64,000 bases of DNA from an uncultured Paracoccaceae bacterium (GCA_943788135.1 CALSPC010000007.1:372001-436000), one strand, 5' to 3'; positions 51,596 through 61,178 are shown, counted from the stretch's first letter. Notes: generated from the letters alone by a model not told the origin. Numbers and translations are program-made.

Positions 51596-51626
51596 CAAAT
51601 TTACAATTAACATCTATAATGACAAA
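51596..51626 (-). promoter_or_regulatory. Promoter of mtaB (TTTG-N19-TAAATTTG)
   Basis: On the minus strand TTTG at 51623-51626 precedes TAAATTTG at 51596-51603 by 19 bp. The -33 box lies inside the first codons of the divergent ABC substrate-binding gene (ATG 51619), so the two genes share control DNA. Confidence 0.72.
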
Positions 51627-53241
51627 ACAAGCCTCTAATTTCTTCCTCTCAGTAATAGGAAGTGTTTTTATATGTAGTAAGCTATTTTTAAGCTGTAGTG
51701 TTTCTACACCAGATTCTAGAGATAAACAGGTTTTTCGATACAATGAACATAAAAATATTGGCTCCTTAGACCCTGCATTCGCAAAAGACAACGCCGACAT
51801 ATCGGCAGTCAATCAACTCTTTAATGGGCTAGTTCAAATGGATTCCGTGCTAAACGTTATTCCCTCTATTGCCTCTTCATGGCATATTTCTGAAGACGCA
51901 AAAACATACACGTTTCAACTTCGAAAAGATGTGTATTTCCACACACACCAATTGTTTGGAACAACACAAACCAGAACAGTTACAGCGGATGATTTTGTGT
52001 TTAGTTTTGACCGCCTAAAAAGTCCTGAATTAGCAGCGCCAGGAGCGTGGGTTCTTCAAAATGTAGAACACTACAAGGCTATTGACACCCATAGTTTTCA
52101 AATCACACTAAAAACACCATTTCCTGCATTTTTGGGGCTTTTAACGATGAAATATTGTAGTGTAGTTCCCAAAGAAATTGTCAATCATTACGGAGCAGAT
52201 TTTAGATCTAATCCCATAGGGACAGGGCCATTTAAATTTAAAAGATGGGAAGAAAATATTAAATTAATTTTTCGAAAAAACAAGCGTTATTTCGAATCCA
52301 ATACAGCTGGTCAAAAACTCCCCCATTTAGAAGCCGTAGCGATTAGCTTCTTGGCTGACAAACAAAGTGAATTTCTACAGTTTGTTCAAGGAAATATTGA
52401 TTTTGTCTCAGGCTTAGACGCTTCTTATAAAGACGATATCTTAGAAGCTGACGGGGTATTAAATTCAAGATATATTTCAAGTGTAAAGATGCTAAGAGCA
52501 CCCTATTTAAATACCGAATATCTAGGATTTTACTTGAATTCAGAGATTTCTGAATATCAAAACAAGCAAATTCGACAAGCTTTAAATTATGGTTTTGATC
52601 GCATAAAAATGATGACACATTTAAGAAATGGTATTGGAATTCCTGCATTAGGAGGTTTTATTCCGCAGGGTCTTCCTGGTCATAACGAACAGCTGGGCTA
52701 CAACTATCAGCCAAAAAAAGCAAAAGACCTTATTGAAGCCTATAAAACAGAATCTGGAAATTTAGAACCGACCATCACATTAACCACCACTTCAAATTAT
52801 TTAAGCTTTAGTGAATTTATTCAACGTGAATTACAATCAATCGGCTTAGATATAAAAATCGAAGTGATACCACCATCGGCTTTAAAGTCTGCAAAATCGA
52901 ATGGAAAAGTAGATTTATTTAGGGCGAGTTGGGTGGCGGATTACCCTGATGCTCAAAATTATTTATCTTTATTTTACAGTAAGAATTTTGCTCCCAATGG
53001 TCCTAATTATACACATTTCAAAGATGAGCAATTTGATACTTGGTATACGCAAGCATTGCTAGAAACTGATCCAGAAAATCGAATCGAGCTCTACAAAAAA
53101 ATGGATGCACGAGTTATGGAAAAAGCACCTGTCGTTGTGCTGTTTTACGATGAAGTGGTTCGGTTTATAGGAACTGACGTTAAAGGCTTAGGCATCAATC
53201 CTACCAATTTATTGGAGCTCAAAAATGTTCGGAAAAACTAA
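51619..53241 (+). CDS. ABC transporter substrate-binding lipoprotein, family 5 (oligopeptide type)
   Basis: A 540-residue extracytoplasmic solute-binding protein of the DppA/OppA family. It has a lipoprotein signal (KLFLSCSVS, Cys near 26). Family segments include ADDFVFSFDRLKSPELAAPG, GTGPFKFKRW and LRNGIGIPALGGFIPQGLPG. It probably captures peptides or similar ligands. No permease or ATPase genes are adjacent, so the transporter partner is encoded elsewhere. Its 5' end overlaps the mtaB promoter region. Confidence 0.92.
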   Translation: MTKQASNFFLSVIGSVFICSKLFLSCSVSTPDSRDKQVFRYNEHKNIGSLDPAFAKDNADISAVNQLFNGLVQMDSVLNVIPSIASSWHISEDAKTYTFQLRKDVYFHTHQLFGTTQTRTVTADDFVFSFDRLKSPELAAPGAWVLQNVEHYKAIDTHSFQITLKTPFPAFLGLLTMKYCSVVPKEIVNHYGADFRSNPIGTGPFKFKRWEENIKLIFRKNKRYFESNTAGQKLPHLEAVAISFLADKQSEFLQFVQGNIDFVSGLDASYKDDILEADGVLNSRYISSVKMLRAPYLNTEYLGFYLNSEISEYQNKQIRQALNYGFDRIKMMTHLRNGIGIPALGGFIPQGLPGHNEQLGYNYQPKKAKDLIEAYKTESGNLEPTITLTTTSNYLSFSEFIQRELQSIGLDIKIEVIPPSALKSAKSNGKVDLFRASWVADYPDAQNYLSLFYSKNFAPNGPNYTHFKDEQFDTWYTQALLETDPENRIELYKKMDARVMEKAPVVVLFYDEVVRFIGTDVKGLGINPTNLLELKNVRKN

Positions 53242-54410
53242 TCTTTTCTGTAGGCCGAAGAAGCTTCAAAAACATGCTCTAATATAGCGGACTCTTGAGT
53301 GGAAAATTCGAAATCTCGACGTTTCATCACTTCAACAGCAACTTCAAAAGCTTTTGTAGTGCGATAGGTTGAAAAACCATTTGCACCGCCCCAACTAAAA
53401 CTTGGAATAAAATTTCGAGGAAATCCACTGCCAAAAATATTAGCACTCACACCAACAACAGTTCCGGTATTAAACATGGTATTAATTCCACATTTGCTAT
53501 GATCGCCCATCATTAATCCACAAAACTGCAGCCCTGTTTTGGCGAAATTTTCAGTTTCATAACTCCACAACCGAACCTCAGCGTAGTTGTTTTTAAGATT
53601 AGAATTATTAGTTCCAGCGCCTAAATTACACCATTCTCCGATGACAGAATTTCCTAGAAATCCGTCATGACCTTTGTTGGAGTACCCAAAAAACACAGAA
53701 TTATTCACCTCACCTCCTACTTTGGAATAAGGCCCTACAGTAGTTGGTCCATATATTTTTGTTCCCATTTTTAGGGTTGACCCTTCACAAAGCGCAAATG
53801 GCCCTCTGACCATACTACCTTCCATAATTTCGGTGTTTTTCCCAATATAAATAGGCCCATTTGTAGCATTGAGCACACAAAGTGGTAACACTGCTCCGTC
53901 TTCAATGAAAATTGCCTCAGAGTTAAATGCAACAGTTTGCTCTGGTATGGGTGCTGAAATTCTGTTGGCGGTTAATAGTTTGAAGTCTGCTTCAATTGCC
54001 TCTCCGTTTTTAGAAAAAATATCCCAAGTAGTTTCCACTTTTAAGAGAGTGCCTTTCAACTTAACAGTTTTAAACGTATTAAAATCAATTTCTTGATCTT
54101 CCAAACTATAAAATGCGACCATTGTATCGCCATCAAAAATAGCTTGATTTTCCTTTAAATTTTTAATTTGATTTACTAAAGCCTCGTTTGGGATATATGA
54201 AGCATTAATCATTATATTCTGCTCCATTTCAACCATCGGATATTTATCAGAAAGGTAGTCTTCTGTTACCGTAGTAGTGGTGACGCCTAAATATAGCTCC
54301 CATTTTTCTCTAATCGTCAAAATACCAATGCGTATATCCGCTACGGGACGGGTGTAGGTAAATGGCAATAAAGCGGCTCTATTTGGCCCATCAAAAAGTA
54401 TATAATTCAT
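53238..54410 (-). CDS. GlmU-like sugar nucleotidyltransferase family protein
   Basis: A 390-residue protein of the Bacteroidota GlmU-family group. The N-terminal domain starts NYILFDGPNRAALLPFTYTRPVADIRIG; it lacks the usual nucleotide-binding LAAGxGTRM signature. The C-terminal half (about 190-370) is a left-handed beta-helix of hexapeptide repeats (IYIGKNTEIMEGSMVRGPFA, CNLGAGTNNSN). It may act as an acyl- or uridylyltransferase in envelope sugar metabolism, but activity cannot be told from sequence. It overlaps the upstream convergent SBP gene by 4 bp. Confidence 0.87.
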   Translation of the reverse strand: MNYILFDGPNRAALLPFTYTRPVADIRIGILTIREKWELYLGVTTTTVTEDYLSDKYPMVEMEQNIMINASYIPNEALVNQIKNLKENQAIFDGDTMVAFYSLEDQEIDFNTFKTVKLKGTLLKVETTWDIFSKNGEAIEADFKLLTANRISAPIPEQTVAFNSEAIFIEDGAVLPLCVLNATNGPIYIGKNTEIMEGSMVRGPFALCEGSTLKMGTKIYGPTTVGPYSKVGGEVNNSVFFGYSNKGHDGFLGNSVIGEWCNLGAGTNNSNLKNNYAEVRLWSYETENFAKTGLQFCGLMMGDHSKCGINTMFNTGTVVGVSANIFGSGFPRNFIPSFSWGGANGFSTYRTTKAFEVAVEVMKRRDFEFSTQESAILEHVFEASSAYRKD

Positions 54411-54434
54411 ATGAAAGCTTTGTGTAAAAATAAG

Positions 54435-54464
54435 AAAAGCCTTTCAATTGTTGAAAGGCTTTTA
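54435..54464 (-). terminator. Terminator of rpmE2
   Basis: A long perfect hairpin AAAAGCCTTTCAA-TTG-TTGAAAGGCTTTT lies 24 bp past the rpmE2 stop on the minus strand and ends in T residues. Confidence 0.9.
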
Positions 54465-54487
54465 AAGTATAATTGTAAGAAATACTA

Positions 54488-54739
54488 TTATTTCTTGAAT
54501 TTTGCGTATTTAGTTTTAAACTTATCAATACGTCCAGCTGTATCTACTAATTTAGATTTACCAGTGTAATAAGGGTGAGACGTTCTTGAGATTTCCATTT
54601 TAATTAATGGATATTCTACACCATCAACTTCTAGAGTTTCATTAGTGTCAGCAGTAGATTTAGTTAAAAATACGTCATCATTTGACATGTCTTTAAATGC
54701 TACTACTCTGTAATTATCTGGGTGTATATCTTTTTTCAT
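54488..54739 (-). CDS. rpmE2: 50S ribosomal protein L31 type B
   Basis: An 83-residue ribosomal protein. The start MKKDIHPDNYRVVAFKDMSND and the motif SHPYYTGKSKLVDTAGRIDKF define type B L31. It has no cysteine, so it is the zinc-independent form used when zinc is scarce, here apparently the standard copy. I use the ATG at 54739; a GTG one codon upstream is also possible. A two-box promoter and a strong terminator frame it. Confidence 0.97.
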   Translation of the reverse strand: MKKDIHPDNYRVVAFKDMSNDDVFLTKSTADTNETLEVDGVEYPLIKMEISRTSHPYYTGKSKLVDTAGRIDKFKTKYAKFKK

Positions 54740-54773
54740 CACGTAAACTATTAAATTCGATTTTTTCGAGTTG

Positions 54774-54803
54774 CAAATTTATATATTTTTTATAAAACTA
54801 CAA
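54774..54803 (-). promoter_or_regulatory. Promoter of rpmE2 (TTG-N19-TAAATTTG)
   Basis: On the minus strand TTG at 54801-54803 and TAAATTTG at 54774-54781 are 19 bp apart, matching the consensus. Confidence 0.7.
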
Positions 54804-54895
54804 TAGTTTATTAATTTTATTTTTATAATAAAAAATGTAACATATATTTGAATCCTGAGTCTTATATTTATAACTTAATTTAAACCAACAAAAAA

Positions 54896-55426
54896 ATGGA
54901 ACCAACTCCGAAATCAATCGCAGTAAACAACGGCCTTTACTTAGGTGGAATCTTAGCTTTAATTTCTGTATTAATTTATGCTGTTAACCTCGACTTATTC
55001 ACCGAATGGTGGCTTGGAATTATTTTATTTCTAGTGGTCGTTGTTTATGGCGTTTTGACTGCTATAAAATCTAGAACTTCCTTAGGAGGATTTATTAGCT
55101 TTAAACAAGCATTTACGTCTTATTTTATTACCATAGCTATTGGGACGCTTATCGCTACAATCGTAGGGATTGCAATTTTCACGTTCATTGATCCTGAAGC
55201 GGCTACGTATTTGAATGAACAAATATTATTGCTTACCAAACAAACCATGGAACGTTTTGGAATGCCTCAAGAAGCCATGCAAGCGGCCTTAGATGAAGCG
55301 GCTAAAAAAGATAATTTTTCATTAGGGATGCAAAGCCAAGCATTTGTTTTCAGATTGGCATTTTATGCAGTCATTGGACTTATTGTTGCATTAATCGTTA
55401 AGAAAACTAACAATAAAGAGGCTTAA
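54896..55426 (+). CDS. DUF4199 domain-containing membrane protein
   Basis: A 176-residue integral membrane protein with about four helices (YLGGILALISVLIYAV, LGIILFLVVVVYGVL, YFITIAIGTLIATIVGIAIF, FYAVIGLIVALIV). The segment GGFISFKQAFTSYFI is the DUF4199 hallmark. The function is unknown. It is 33 bp upstream of the GT2 gene and separated from it by a short palindrome; the two genes often neighbour each other in related genomes. Confidence 0.9.
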   Translation: MEPTPKSIAVNNGLYLGGILALISVLIYAVNLDLFTEWWLGIILFLVVVVYGVLTAIKSRTSLGGFISFKQAFTSYFITIAIGTLIATIVGIAIFTFIDPEAATYLNEQILLLTKQTMERFGMPQEAMQAALDEAAKKDNFSLGMQSQAFVFRLAFYAVIGLIVALIVKKTNNKEA

Positions 55427-55432
55427 ATTCTT

Positions 55433-55453
55433 TACTTTTGACTTTCAAAAGTA
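55433..55453 (+). repeat. Palindrome between the DUF4199 and GT2 genes
   Basis: A perfect 9-bp inverted repeat, TACTTTTGA-CTT-TCAAAAGTA. The first eight bases also match the -7 box TAnnTTTG. It has no T run, so it is more likely an operator or promoter element than a terminator. Confidence 0.45.
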
Positions 55454-55459
55454 AATAGA

Positions 55460-56407
55460 ATGGATATATCAGTAGTTATACCGCTACTTAACGAACACGA
55501 TTCCTTAGAAGAACTCCACGATTGGATTGCATCTGTGATGCAGTCCAATCAATTTTCGTATGAAATTCTTTTTATAGACGATGGTAGCACCGACGATTCT
55601 TGGAAGGTTATACAAAAACTTCGCGCAAAAAATTCAGCAGTTTCTGGATTGAAATTCTCTAAAAATTTCGGCAAATCTCAAGCGTTACACGCAGGTTTTA
55701 CAAGAACCAAAGGCGATGTTGTGATCACCATGGATGCAGATTTACAAGACAGTCCAGATGAAATTCCAGAACTTTACCGAATGATTACCAAACAAGGCTA
55801 TGATATTGTTTCTGGTTGGAAAAAGAAACGGTACGATTCATTTTTTGCTAAAAACCTCCCCTCAAAGTTATTTAATTGGGCGGCACGGAAAATATCAGGA
55901 CTTTCCCTTCACGATTTTAATTGTGGCTTAAAAGCTTACCGCAGCGAAGTTGTAAAAGCGATTGAAGTTTATGGTGAAATGCACCGCTACATCCCCGTAT
56001 TGGCGGTCAATGCAGGGTTTTCAAATATCGTGGAAAAAATAGTTATTCATCAAGCCAGAAAATACGGCAAAACAAAATTTGGTATGGAACGATTTATAAA
56101 TGGATTTCTTGATCTTATCACAATATGGTTCATCTCTAAATTTGGAAGACGCCCCATGCACTTCTTTGGACTTTTAGGGGTTATTATGTTTATGATTGGC
56201 TTAGGGTTTGCCACCTACCTAGGAATTGATAAATTATTTCTAAATCCTTCAGGACGTTTGATTGCTAACAGGCCTGAGTTTTTCATCGCTTTAACAACCA
56301 TGGTCATTGGAACACAGTTTTTTGTAGCTGGATTTTTGGGCGAGATTGTTCTGCAATCCAGGCAAAACAAAGAGCGTTATCTCGTATCTGAAACTACAGA
56401 TGTTTAA
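55460..56407 (+). CDS. Glycosyltransferase family 2, polyprenyl-phosphate type
   Basis: A 315-residue GT2 enzyme. The GT-A domain has ISVVIPLLNEHDSLEEL, FIDDGSTDDSW and the metal-binding DADLQDSPDEIP motif. Two C-terminal transmembrane helices follow (FFGLLGVIMFMIGLGFATYLG and ALTTMVIGTQFFVAGFLGEI). This layout is that of dolichyl/undecaprenyl-phosphate sugar transferases (ArnC, GtrB, DPMS type), which load a sugar on a lipid carrier for envelope glycans. The sugar is unknown. Confidence 0.92.
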   Translation: MDISVVIPLLNEHDSLEELHDWIASVMQSNQFSYEILFIDDGSTDDSWKVIQKLRAKNSAVSGLKFSKNFGKSQALHAGFTRTKGDVVITMDADLQDSPDEIPELYRMITKQGYDIVSGWKKKRYDSFFAKNLPSKLFNWAARKISGLSLHDFNCGLKAYRSEVVKAIEVYGEMHRYIPVLAVNAGFSNIVEKIVIHQARKYGKTKFGMERFINGFLDLITIWFISKFGRRPMHFFGLLGVIMFMIGLGFATYLGIDKLFLNPSGRLIANRPEFFIALTTMVIGTQFFVAGFLGEIVLQSRQNKERYLVSETTDV

Positions 56408-56456
56408 AATATCCTTAAAAAGACCATGAATTAATCTAAAACTATTTGTAAATATT

Positions 56457-56464
56457 TACATTTG
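56457..56464 (+). promoter_or_regulatory. -7 box of the phospho-sugar mutase gene
   Basis: TACATTTG matches TAnnTTTG and lies 17 bp before the ATG at 56482. Confidence 0.5.
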
Positions 56465-56481
56465 CACAAAATATTTTTTAA

Positions 56482-58215
56482 ATGTCTACAACAGATTTAC
56501 ATATTCAAGAAAATTTAGCCACTTGGCTGTCTCCTTTTTTTGATGATGATACAAAGAAAACAATAACGGAACTTCAAAAAAACAACCTCGAGGAACTGAA
56601 CGATAGTTTCTACAAAAATTTAGAATTTGGAACTGGTGGTATGCGCGGCGTTATGGGCGTTGGCACCAATCGAATCAATAAATATACCCTTGGAAAAAAC
56701 ACACAAGGCCTCAGCAATTACCTGCATCAAACGTATGCCAATCAACCCATTAAAGTGGTGATCGCTTTTGACTGTAGGCATAACAGTAAATCATTCGCGA
56801 AAATTGTTGCGGATGTATTTTCTGCTAATGGAATCGAAGTGTTTTTGTTTGAAGACCTTCGTGCCACGCCAGAATTATCGTTTGCGCTCAAACATTTAGG
56901 GTGTCAATGTGGGATTGTTTTAACAGCTTCTCATAACCCACCAGAATACAATGGGTATAAAGTGTATTGGGAAGATGGCGGACAACTGGTTCCTCCATTT
57001 GATGGTGAAATTATAAACCTTATAAACTCCTTAGAGTACACCGATATTAATTTTTCTGCAAAAGAAGAATTGATTCATTTAATCGGAAAAGATGTTGATG
57101 ATGTTTTTATAAATGCAGCCGTTAAAAACGGAAGTTTAGAAGTCAACAGCTCTGCATCTAGAGAAAATTTATCAGTAGTATTTACAGCACTGCATGGAAC
57201 TTCGATCACTGCTGTGCCTGAAACCTTGAAGCGTGCAGGCTACACCAATGTGCACCTTGTAGAAGAACAATCTGTTCCAGATGGTGATTTTCCAACCGTG
57301 AAGTCTCCAAATCCAGAAGAACCCGAAGCTTTGAAAATGGCGCTAGAACTGGCGGAGCAAGTCAATGCCGATATCGTAATTGGAACCGATCCTGATTGTG
57401 ACCGTTTAGGAATTGCCGTACGGAATTTTGATAACAACATGGTGATGCTTAATGGCAACCAAACCATGATTATGATGACCAAATTTTTACTGGACTTGTG
57501 GAAAAATAGCGGGGCTATTAATGGCAAGCAATTTGTGGGCTCTACAATAGTATCGACTCCAATGATTGTCAAACTTGTTGAAGCATACAACGTAGAATGT
57601 AAAATTGGACTCACAGGATTTAAGTGGATAGCCAAAATGATTAAGGATTTTCCTGAATTAGATTTTATTGGCGGTGGCGAAGAGAGTTTTGGCTTTATGG
57701 TCGGCGATTTTGTGCGGGATAAAGACGCCGTAACCTCTACCCTATTGGCATGTGAAATTGCAGCCTATACAAAAGCCAATGACAGTTCGTTTTTTAGTGA
57801 ATTAATCAACACCTATGTAGAACACGGATTTTATAAAGAACGCTTAATCTCTATCACCAAAAAGGGAATTGAAGGCAGTCAAGAAATCAAAAATATCATG
57901 GAATCTGCGCGACATAACCCCCTAACAACAATCAATGGCTCTAAAGTAGTTACTATTGAAGACTTCAAACTCTCTGTGAGTAAAAACTTAATCTCTAACG
58001 CTACAGAGACCATTTCTATACCAAAAGCAGACGTGTTAATCTATACTACAGCTGACGGTAGCAAAGTAGCATTACGTCCAAGTGGTACAGAACCAAAAAT
58101 AAAGTTTTATATTAGTGTCAATACCAATCTTGCAAATTCAACTGAATTTATAACAACTGAAACGGCGCTAGATGCAAAAATTGAGGCCATAATAAAAGAT
58201 ATGAAATTGATCTGA
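56482..58215 (+). CDS. Phospho-sugar mutase (phosphoglucomutase/phosphomannomutase)
   Basis: Interconverts hexose 1- and 6-phosphates, supplying sugar nucleotides and glycogen metabolism. The 577-residue protein of the alpha-D-phosphohexomutase family has the active-site Ser in TASHNPPEYNGYK, the metal loop GTDPDCDRLG, the sugar-specificity loop GGGEESFG and the phosphate-binding RPSGTEPKIK. At this length it resembles PgcA-type enzymes. Its TGA shares one base with the ATG of the ABC transporter. Confidence 0.95.
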   Translation: MSTTDLHIQENLATWLSPFFDDDTKKTITELQKNNLEELNDSFYKNLEFGTGGMRGVMGVGTNRINKYTLGKNTQGLSNYLHQTYANQPIKVVIAFDCRHNSKSFAKIVADVFSANGIEVFLFEDLRATPELSFALKHLGCQCGIVLTASHNPPEYNGYKVYWEDGGQLVPPFDGEIINLINSLEYTDINFSAKEELIHLIGKDVDDVFINAAVKNGSLEVNSSASRENLSVVFTALHGTSITAVPETLKRAGYTNVHLVEEQSVPDGDFPTVKSPNPEEPEALKMALELAEQVNADIVIGTDPDCDRLGIAVRNFDNNMVMLNGNQTMIMMTKFLLDLWKNSGAINGKQFVGSTIVSTPMIVKLVEAYNVECKIGLTGFKWIAKMIKDFPELDFIGGGEESFGFMVGDFVRDKDAVTSTLLACEIAAYTKANDSSFFSELINTYVEHGFYKERLISITKKGIEGSQEIKNIMESARHNPLTTINGSKVVTIEDFKLSVSKNLISNATETISIPKADVLIYTTADGSKVALRPSGTEPKIKFYISVNTNLANSTEFITTETALDAKIEAIIKDMKLI

Positions 58216-60038
58216 TGAACTATTTAAAACCCATTCTTCGCTATGCGATTCCTTATAAGTTTTATGCGCTATTAAATATAATTTGTAATATTTTTTATGC
58301 TTTTTTTGGAACATTGTCTATGATCTCTTTGTTTCCGATGCTAAAAGTACTTTTTGGAGATTCAAAGCCCTTATTAATCAAACCTGAATGGGAAGGCTTT
58401 GGTAACTTAACGACTTATGGTGAAAACTATCTCAACTATTTTATTACCTTAAAGAAATCAGAAGGCAGTGATGATGTTCTAATTTTCATGGTAGGTTTTG
58501 TGATTACTTCTTTTTTGTTGAAAAACATTTTTAGTTACCTAGCAATGTTTTTTATTACGTTTTTAAGAAATGGTGTTTTAAAAGACATGAGGAATGAATT
58601 GTATCACAAAACAACCAGTCTTCCTTTGGCATTTTATTCCGAAAAACGAAAAGGAGATACAATGTCTCGAATATCTGCAGATGTATTAGAAATTCAACAT
58701 TCATTTTTATCTATTCTAGAATTGATCGTAAGAGAGCCTCTTTCAATTATTTTTGCGATAGTATCTATGTTTTTAATCAGTCCAAAGCTTACAATTTTTG
58801 TATTGATCTTCATTCCAATATCAGGGTTTCTAATTTCACTCATCGGAAAATCATTAAAACGAAACTCAAATAAAGTTCAAAAAGAACAAGGCTATTTTTT
58901 ATCTATTGTTGACGAAACACTTTCAGGCTTAAAGGTAATCAAAGGGTTTAATGGCGAAAATATTTTTAATACTAAATTTCAAGCTTCAACAGAACGCTTC
59001 TATCAGTATTCAAATAAGCTATTAAATAAACAAAATTTAGCAGGTCCAACAAGTGAGTTTTTGGGAATCTCTGTAATCGCCATACTATTGTGGTTCGGTG
59101 GTAATATGGTATTAAATGAACAAACATTAGATGCCAGTTTATTCTTAGTTTATATGGGGTTAGCGTATAATATTCTTACTCCCGCTAAAGCAATTAGTAA
59201 AGCTAGTTATGGCATCAAACGTGGCAATGCAGCAGCTGAGCGCGTCATGGAAATACTTAATACAGAATCTCCTTTAAAAGATGCTCCAAATGCGTTGGAA
59301 AAAACTAATTTTGAAACAGCTATTAAAATAAAAAAAATTAACTTTAAGTACGAAGACGAAAATGTCTTAAAGAACTTTTCGATCGCTATTCCTAAGGGAA
59401 AATCAGTAGCACTAGTAGGGCAATCAGGTAGCGGTAAATCAACCATAGCTAATTTAGTCACTCGATTTTACGATGTTAATGAGGGCAGTATAGAAATTGA
59501 TGGCGATGACATTCGATCTCTTTCAAAGTATTCACTTCGAAATTTAATGGGCTTGGTTACTCAGGATTCTATTTTATTTAATGATACCATTAAAAACAAT
59601 GTGCGCCTAGGAAAAGAGGATGCAACTGATGACGAGGTTTTAAATGCTTTAAAAATTGCAAATGCATGGGAATTTGTAAAAGACCTACCCGAGGGCATGG
59701 ATACCAATATTGGAGATTCTGGAAATAAATTATCTGGAGGTCAAAAACAGCGTTTAAGTATTGCCAGAGCTGTACTAAAAAATCCACCAATTATGATTTT
59801 AGATGAAGCGACTTCTGCTCTTGATACAGAAAGCGAACGCTTGGTACAAGTAGCTCTAGAAAATATGATGAAAAACAGAACCTCTATTGTAATTGCGCAT
59901 CGCCTATCAACCATTCAAAATGCTGATGAAATCATTGTGATGCAAAAAGGTCAAATAGTAGAACAAGGCAAACATCAAGAACTTTTGGACAAAAAAGGCG
60001 TATACAACAACCTTGTGAACATGCAGTCTTTTCAATAA
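58215..60038 (+). CDS. ABC transporter ATP-binding/permease (MsbA-like exporter)
   Basis: A 607-residue half-transporter with an N-terminal six-helix transmembrane domain (about 15-330) and a C-terminal nucleotide-binding domain. The latter has Walker A GQSGSGKST, signature LSGGQKQR and Walker B MILDEATSALD. Such exporters flip lipids (MsbA lipid A, or drug/peptide export); the substrate is uncertain. It overlaps the phosphohexomutase by 1 bp, suggesting co-expression with envelope-sugar metabolism. Confidence 0.94.
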   Translation: MNYLKPILRYAIPYKFYALLNIICNIFYAFFGTLSMISLFPMLKVLFGDSKPLLIKPEWEGFGNLTTYGENYLNYFITLKKSEGSDDVLIFMVGFVITSFLLKNIFSYLAMFFITFLRNGVLKDMRNELYHKTTSLPLAFYSEKRKGDTMSRISADVLEIQHSFLSILELIVREPLSIIFAIVSMFLISPKLTIFVLIFIPISGFLISLIGKSLKRNSNKVQKEQGYFLSIVDETLSGLKVIKGFNGENIFNTKFQASTERFYQYSNKLLNKQNLAGPTSEFLGISVIAILLWFGGNMVLNEQTLDASLFLVYMGLAYNILTPAKAISKASYGIKRGNAAAERVMEILNTESPLKDAPNALEKTNFETAIKIKKINFKYEDENVLKNFSIAIPKGKSVALVGQSGSGKSTIANLVTRFYDVNEGSIEIDGDDIRSLSKYSLRNLMGLVTQDSILFNDTIKNNVRLGKEDATDDEVLNALKIANAWEFVKDLPEGMDTNIGDSGNKLSGGQKQRLSIARAVLKNPPIMILDEATSALDTESERLVQVALENMMKNRTSIVIAHRLSTIQNADEIIVMQKGQIVEQGKHQELLDKKGVYNNLVNMQSFQ

Positions 60039-60071
60039 GACTGACAATCCCTAACCGTATCTATTTGGAAC

Positions 60072-61100
60072 CTATTTTCTAAAGCTTAGTTTAGACAATC
60101 GCCCTTTACCAGCAGCATAGGCTACACTATCATTTAGAAATCGAAGCGTATAAAACCCTTGGTCACTTAGGTGCTTCCAAGTGGTTCCCGCATCATTACT
60201 ATAGTCAATACCTTCAAAACCAATGGCCACTAGTCCCTTTCCTTTGCTATTGGGAACATATTGAACACAACTTCGATATCCTGGGTTTTGATCTTGAGCC
60301 ACTACTTGCCAGGTTTTACCACCATCGTTGGTACGCATTTTATTGGAATGTTTGTTCTCTGGCGATGTATAATCGCCACCTATAGCAAAACCATGTAATG
60401 CATCATAAAAATCAATAGAGAATATGCCAGTCGTTTCAAGACCTTGAATGCTGGGGGTTTCAAAAGCAGTCCAAGAAATTCCTTTGTCTGAAGAATATAA
60501 AATTCGACTGGAAAGCCCACCAGTTGCTACCCATGTGTGATCGTCCACGATGGCAATGTTAGTATCACTAGCTGCAAAAGCCGCTTCGCCGTCAAATGCC
60601 GATGGCAACGATACACAAGGTGTTTTTTGCCAAGTATCCCCTCCGTCTCTAGTTATTATAATACTCATGCAACCCTCTGTTGGGTCGCCTATAGCAATAC
60701 CTTCTTTTGAATTCCAGAAATGAAGCGCATCATAAAAAACAGCGGGATGGGTTTCTTTATATACCAGTTTTTTATCTTTAAATAAATACGCTGGGCTACC
60801 AATACTTAGTGAAAAGTTAACATCTGCTACGAGTGCCGATGCTCGGAAATTGAGGGTGTCTTTTGAAACTCTATCCTTTAAAATTGTAGTTGTTCGTAAA
60901 TCAATGGAATAGCGATCTCCAATAGAAGACACCGCTACAAGTGTATTTGTATTGAGTTCAATAGCTCTAATATTTAGAAGAGAATCTTCTATGATTGTTT
61001 CTGTACGGACCGCATCAAAGAAATCTGAAACTTGTTTATGAGGGTGTTTACAACCTAGAAAAAGAAGTAAACTCATATATAAAAATATCAAAAATTTCAT
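60072..61100 (-). CDS. BNR/YCF48-like beta-propeller lipoprotein
   Basis: A 342-residue lipoprotein. I start it at ATG 61100, where a lipoprotein signal follows (YMSLLLFLGCKH); an in-frame ATG at 61133 would add 11 residues. The body is a beta-propeller of BNR-type repeats, seen as the Asp-box-like IITRDGGDTWQKT, YSSDKGISWTAF, RTNDGGKTWQVV and YSNDAGTTWKHL. Relatives are called photosystem II assembly-like or oxidoreductase, but no enzymatic motif is evident. Function unknown. Confidence 0.87.
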   Translation of the reverse strand: MKFLIFLYMSLLLFLGCKHPHKQVSDFFDAVRTETIIEDSLLNIRAIELNTNTLVAVSSIGDRYSIDLRTTTILKDRVSKDTLNFRASALVADVNFSLSIGSPAYLFKDKKLVYKETHPAVFYDALHFWNSKEGIAIGDPTEGCMSIIITRDGGDTWQKTPCVSLPSAFDGEAAFAASDTNIAIVDDHTWVATGGLSSRILYSSDKGISWTAFETPSIQGLETTGIFSIDFYDALHGFAIGGDYTSPENKHSNKMRTNDGGKTWQVVAQDQNPGYRSCVQYVPNSKGKGLVAIGFEGIDYSNDAGTTWKHLSDQGFYTLRFLNDSVAYAAGKGRLSKLSFRK

Positions 61101-61170
61101 GAGCGGTATTTTTAAAGTGTGATGAAATTTCAATATACGTATTATCTGTTATAATTAGTATTTTTAAACG

Positions 61171-61178
61171 TAACTTTG
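61171..61178 (+). promoter_or_regulatory. -7 box of the RsmB-type methyltransferase
   Basis: TAACTTTG matches TAnnTTTG and lies 20 bp before the ATG at 61199. Confidence 0.5.

Noticed and set aside
57240-57635. Minus-strand frame of 131 codons in the phospho-sugar mutase
   Set aside because: It is antisense to the metal-binding and specificity loops of the mutase; no independent signal.
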